The translations under genes were made by a program, and so were the position numbers. DNA of 9,639 nucleotides, taken from positions 1-9,639 of the forward strand of contig DAIAZB010000241.1 in assembly GCA_027443745.1 (NCBI GenBank). Direction: 5' to 3'. Shown here piece by piece: positions 8,873 through 9,639 of this stretch; position 1 is the first letter of the stretch; the number at the start of each line of letters is the position of its first letter. The stretch comes from Thiomonas sp. Lineage in GTDB: Bacteria; Pseudomonadota; Gammaproteobacteria; Burkholderiales; Burkholderiaceae. The notes under the pieces were generated by a model, which saw only the letters and a program-made list of their open reading frames with translations, searched no databases and was not told the DNA's origin.

Positions 8873-9150
8873 GCCATGCCACCCACCCGCCATACCCTGC
8901 GTGCTCACACCTTGCCTTGCACCACAACCTGCTGATGCTGCGTGCAGACCCGCTCGGCGTTGCTGTTCATGCACGATGCCAAGAGCCCGGCGAAACAAGC
9001 GGGCGCCAGGATCCCGCCAGATCGCGAGTTCGCACAGCAACCTGACCAATCCATCCAGGGTGAAGCCATGCCTCCTCGACACAACCGTCCAACCCGCCTT
9101 GCCCCGTCGCGAACAACCAGACATGACGACCCTGATCAGGAAGCCAGGTT

Positions 9151-9171
9151 CGAGCCGGAGTGGGCGGCTCG
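9151..9171. repeat. inverted repeat, 7-bp arms CGAGCCG / CGGCTCG
   Basis: The arms at 9151-9157 and 9165-9171 are perfectly complementary around a 7-base loop. No T-tract follows on either strand, so it is not an intrinsic terminator. It may be an RNA hairpin, a binding site or chance in GC-rich sequence. Confidence 0.4.
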
Positions 9172-9402
9172 CTCAGCATCGAGGTGTCGGCCCATGGGGG
9201 GCAAACCCGTCGATTGCGCCATCATCCGGCTATGCTCAGACTGACACGGTGGCAATGAACGGGCTCGACGTTGGGGATCGTTGCCGGACAGACCACAGGC
9301 ACATCGGTCTGCGCCCGGGTGCGATGCCGATCGTGCAACCCTCCTTGTTTTGACCGACAGCCCGGACGTCATCAAACCCAGAAGATCCCCCGTCACTGAA
9401 TT

Positions 9403-9444
9403 GGCCCGTTCACACGGGTTCCGCACCCGCGCTGCCCAGCGCGG
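9403..9444. repeat. two adjacent inverted repeats upstream of the hydrolase gene
   Basis: The first has arms GGCCCGT (9403-9409) and ACGGGTT (9414-9420), five Watson-Crick and two G-T pairs around a TCAC loop. The second has perfect arms CCGCGCTG (9427-9434) and CAGCGCGG (9437-9444) around two bases. They are six bases apart and end 68 bases before the hydrolase ATG. Neither strand has a T-tract next to them. They could be an operator pair or a structured 5' leader of the hydrolase transcript. Confidence 0.45.
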
Positions 9445-9500
9445 ACAGGACACGGCATGTACAGGACCTCGACCCCAATCGGCAACTTCACCGCCCGGAC

Positions 9501-9506
9501 AAGGAG
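9501..9506 (+). promoter_or_regulatory. ribosome binding site of the hydrolase gene (AAGGAG)
   Basis: AAGGAG lies six bases before the ATG at 9513-9515. It is a near-consensus Shine-Dalgarno sequence and the best in the window, which fixes this start. Confidence 0.8.
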
Positions 9507-9512
9507 CAGCGC

Positions 9513-9639
9513 ATGTTCAAAAATTTCCACCCGATTTGCATTCAGGCCGGCAGCGTCAAGATCGCAGGCCGTATGGGCGGCAGCGGGCCTCCCCTGTTGT
9601 TGCTGCATGGCCATCCCCAGACCCACATGATCTGGCACA
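9513..9639 (+). CDS. alpha/beta hydrolase, haloacetate dehalogenase-like, N-terminal 42 codons (cut by window edge)
   Basis: Only the first 42 codons are in the window (MFKNFHPICIQAGS onwards). They show the usual opening strands of an alpha/beta hydrolase, then GGSGPPLLLLHGHPQTHMIWH. The HGxP turn is the oxyanion-hole motif, and the HGHPQTHMIW form resembles fluoroacetate/haloacetate dehalogenases and related epoxide-hydrolase-like enzymes. The nucleophile, acid and histidine all lie beyond the edge, so dehalogenase activity cannot be confirmed. An ordinary esterase or epoxide hydrolase remains possible. The start is supported by AAGGAG six bases upstream. It is transcribed away from carA across a long gene-free region, so it is probably regulated independently and not part of the core cluster. 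Confidence 0.8.
   Translation, partial: MFKNFHPICIQAGSVKIAGRMGGSGPPLLLLHGHPQTHMIWH

Larger units (their letters stand above)
8873..9500 (+). other. gene-free region between the carA promoter and the hydrolase gene
   Basis: About 630 bases hold no convincing gene. The frames open here (for example 8901-9353 on the plus strand and 9136-9453 on the minus strand) give low-complexity products rich in R, P, S and C, with no recognisable domain. I saw no tRNA, insertion sequence end or tandem repeat. Several inverted repeats are present, the strongest listed separately. The region must contain the promoter of the plus-strand hydrolase gene, but I could not find a paired -35 and -10. TTGACC at 9350-9355 has no -10 partner. 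Confidence 0.6.

Noticed and set aside
9140..9175. GGTTCGAGCC resembles the T loop of a tRNA.
   Set aside because: The flanking bases cannot form the 5-bp T stem, and no anticodon arm or acceptor stem is found around it.
8901..9353. Open frame of 150 codons (plus) in the gene-free region, and similar ones at 8942-9244 (plus), 8967-9179 (minus) and 9136-9453 (minus).
   Set aside because: Products are R/P/S/C-rich with no fold or family resemblance, starts lack Shine-Dalgarno sequences, and the frames overlap one another. A small unknown gene cannot be fully excluded.

Overview
The window looks like core chromosome from a GC-rich betaproteobacterium, most likely Burkholderiales. This rests on the gene order and on the protein sequences (FtsH, GreA, LeuE, CarA and CarB are all close to proteobacterial family consensus), not on a database search. 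I see no insertion sequence, phage gene, CRISPR array, tRNA or rRNA. The order carA - (leuE) - carB - greA - (DUF4149) - yhbY / rlmE - ftsH extends the greA-yhbY-rlmE-ftsH neighbourhood known from E. coli.

Layout from left to right. ftsH (minus strand) runs off the left edge after 404 codons, just before its zinc-binding motif. rlmE (minus) lies upstream of ftsH across a 169-base gap that holds a possible ftsH promoter. yhbY (plus) diverges from rlmE across 72 bases. A small four-helix membrane protein (DUF4149-type) and greA follow on the minus strand with a 4-base stop/start overlap. A strong intrinsic terminator separates greA from the carbamoyl-phosphate synthetase cluster. That cluster is transcribed carA - leuE - carB on the minus strand, with a LysE/RhtB-type exporter between the two synthetase subunits. 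Upstream of carA is a perfect TATAAT and then about 640 bases with no convincing gene but several inverted repeats. The first 42 codons of an alpha/beta hydrolase of the haloacetate dehalogenase type begin on the plus strand at the right edge.

How the genes relate. CarA and CarB together make carbamoyl phosphate for pyrimidine and arginine synthesis. LeuE is predicted to export amino acids and is probably co-transcribed with them. GreA rescues backtracked RNA polymerase. RlmE methylates 23S rRNA and YhbY associates with the pre-50S ribosomal particle. FtsH is the membrane AAA+ protease. This is mostly housekeeping information-processing and biosynthesis. I found no sign of an undescribed system. 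The points most worth a second look are the terminator inside the greA leader, the exporter inside carAB, the extended basic tail of YhbY, and the gene-free region upstream of carA.
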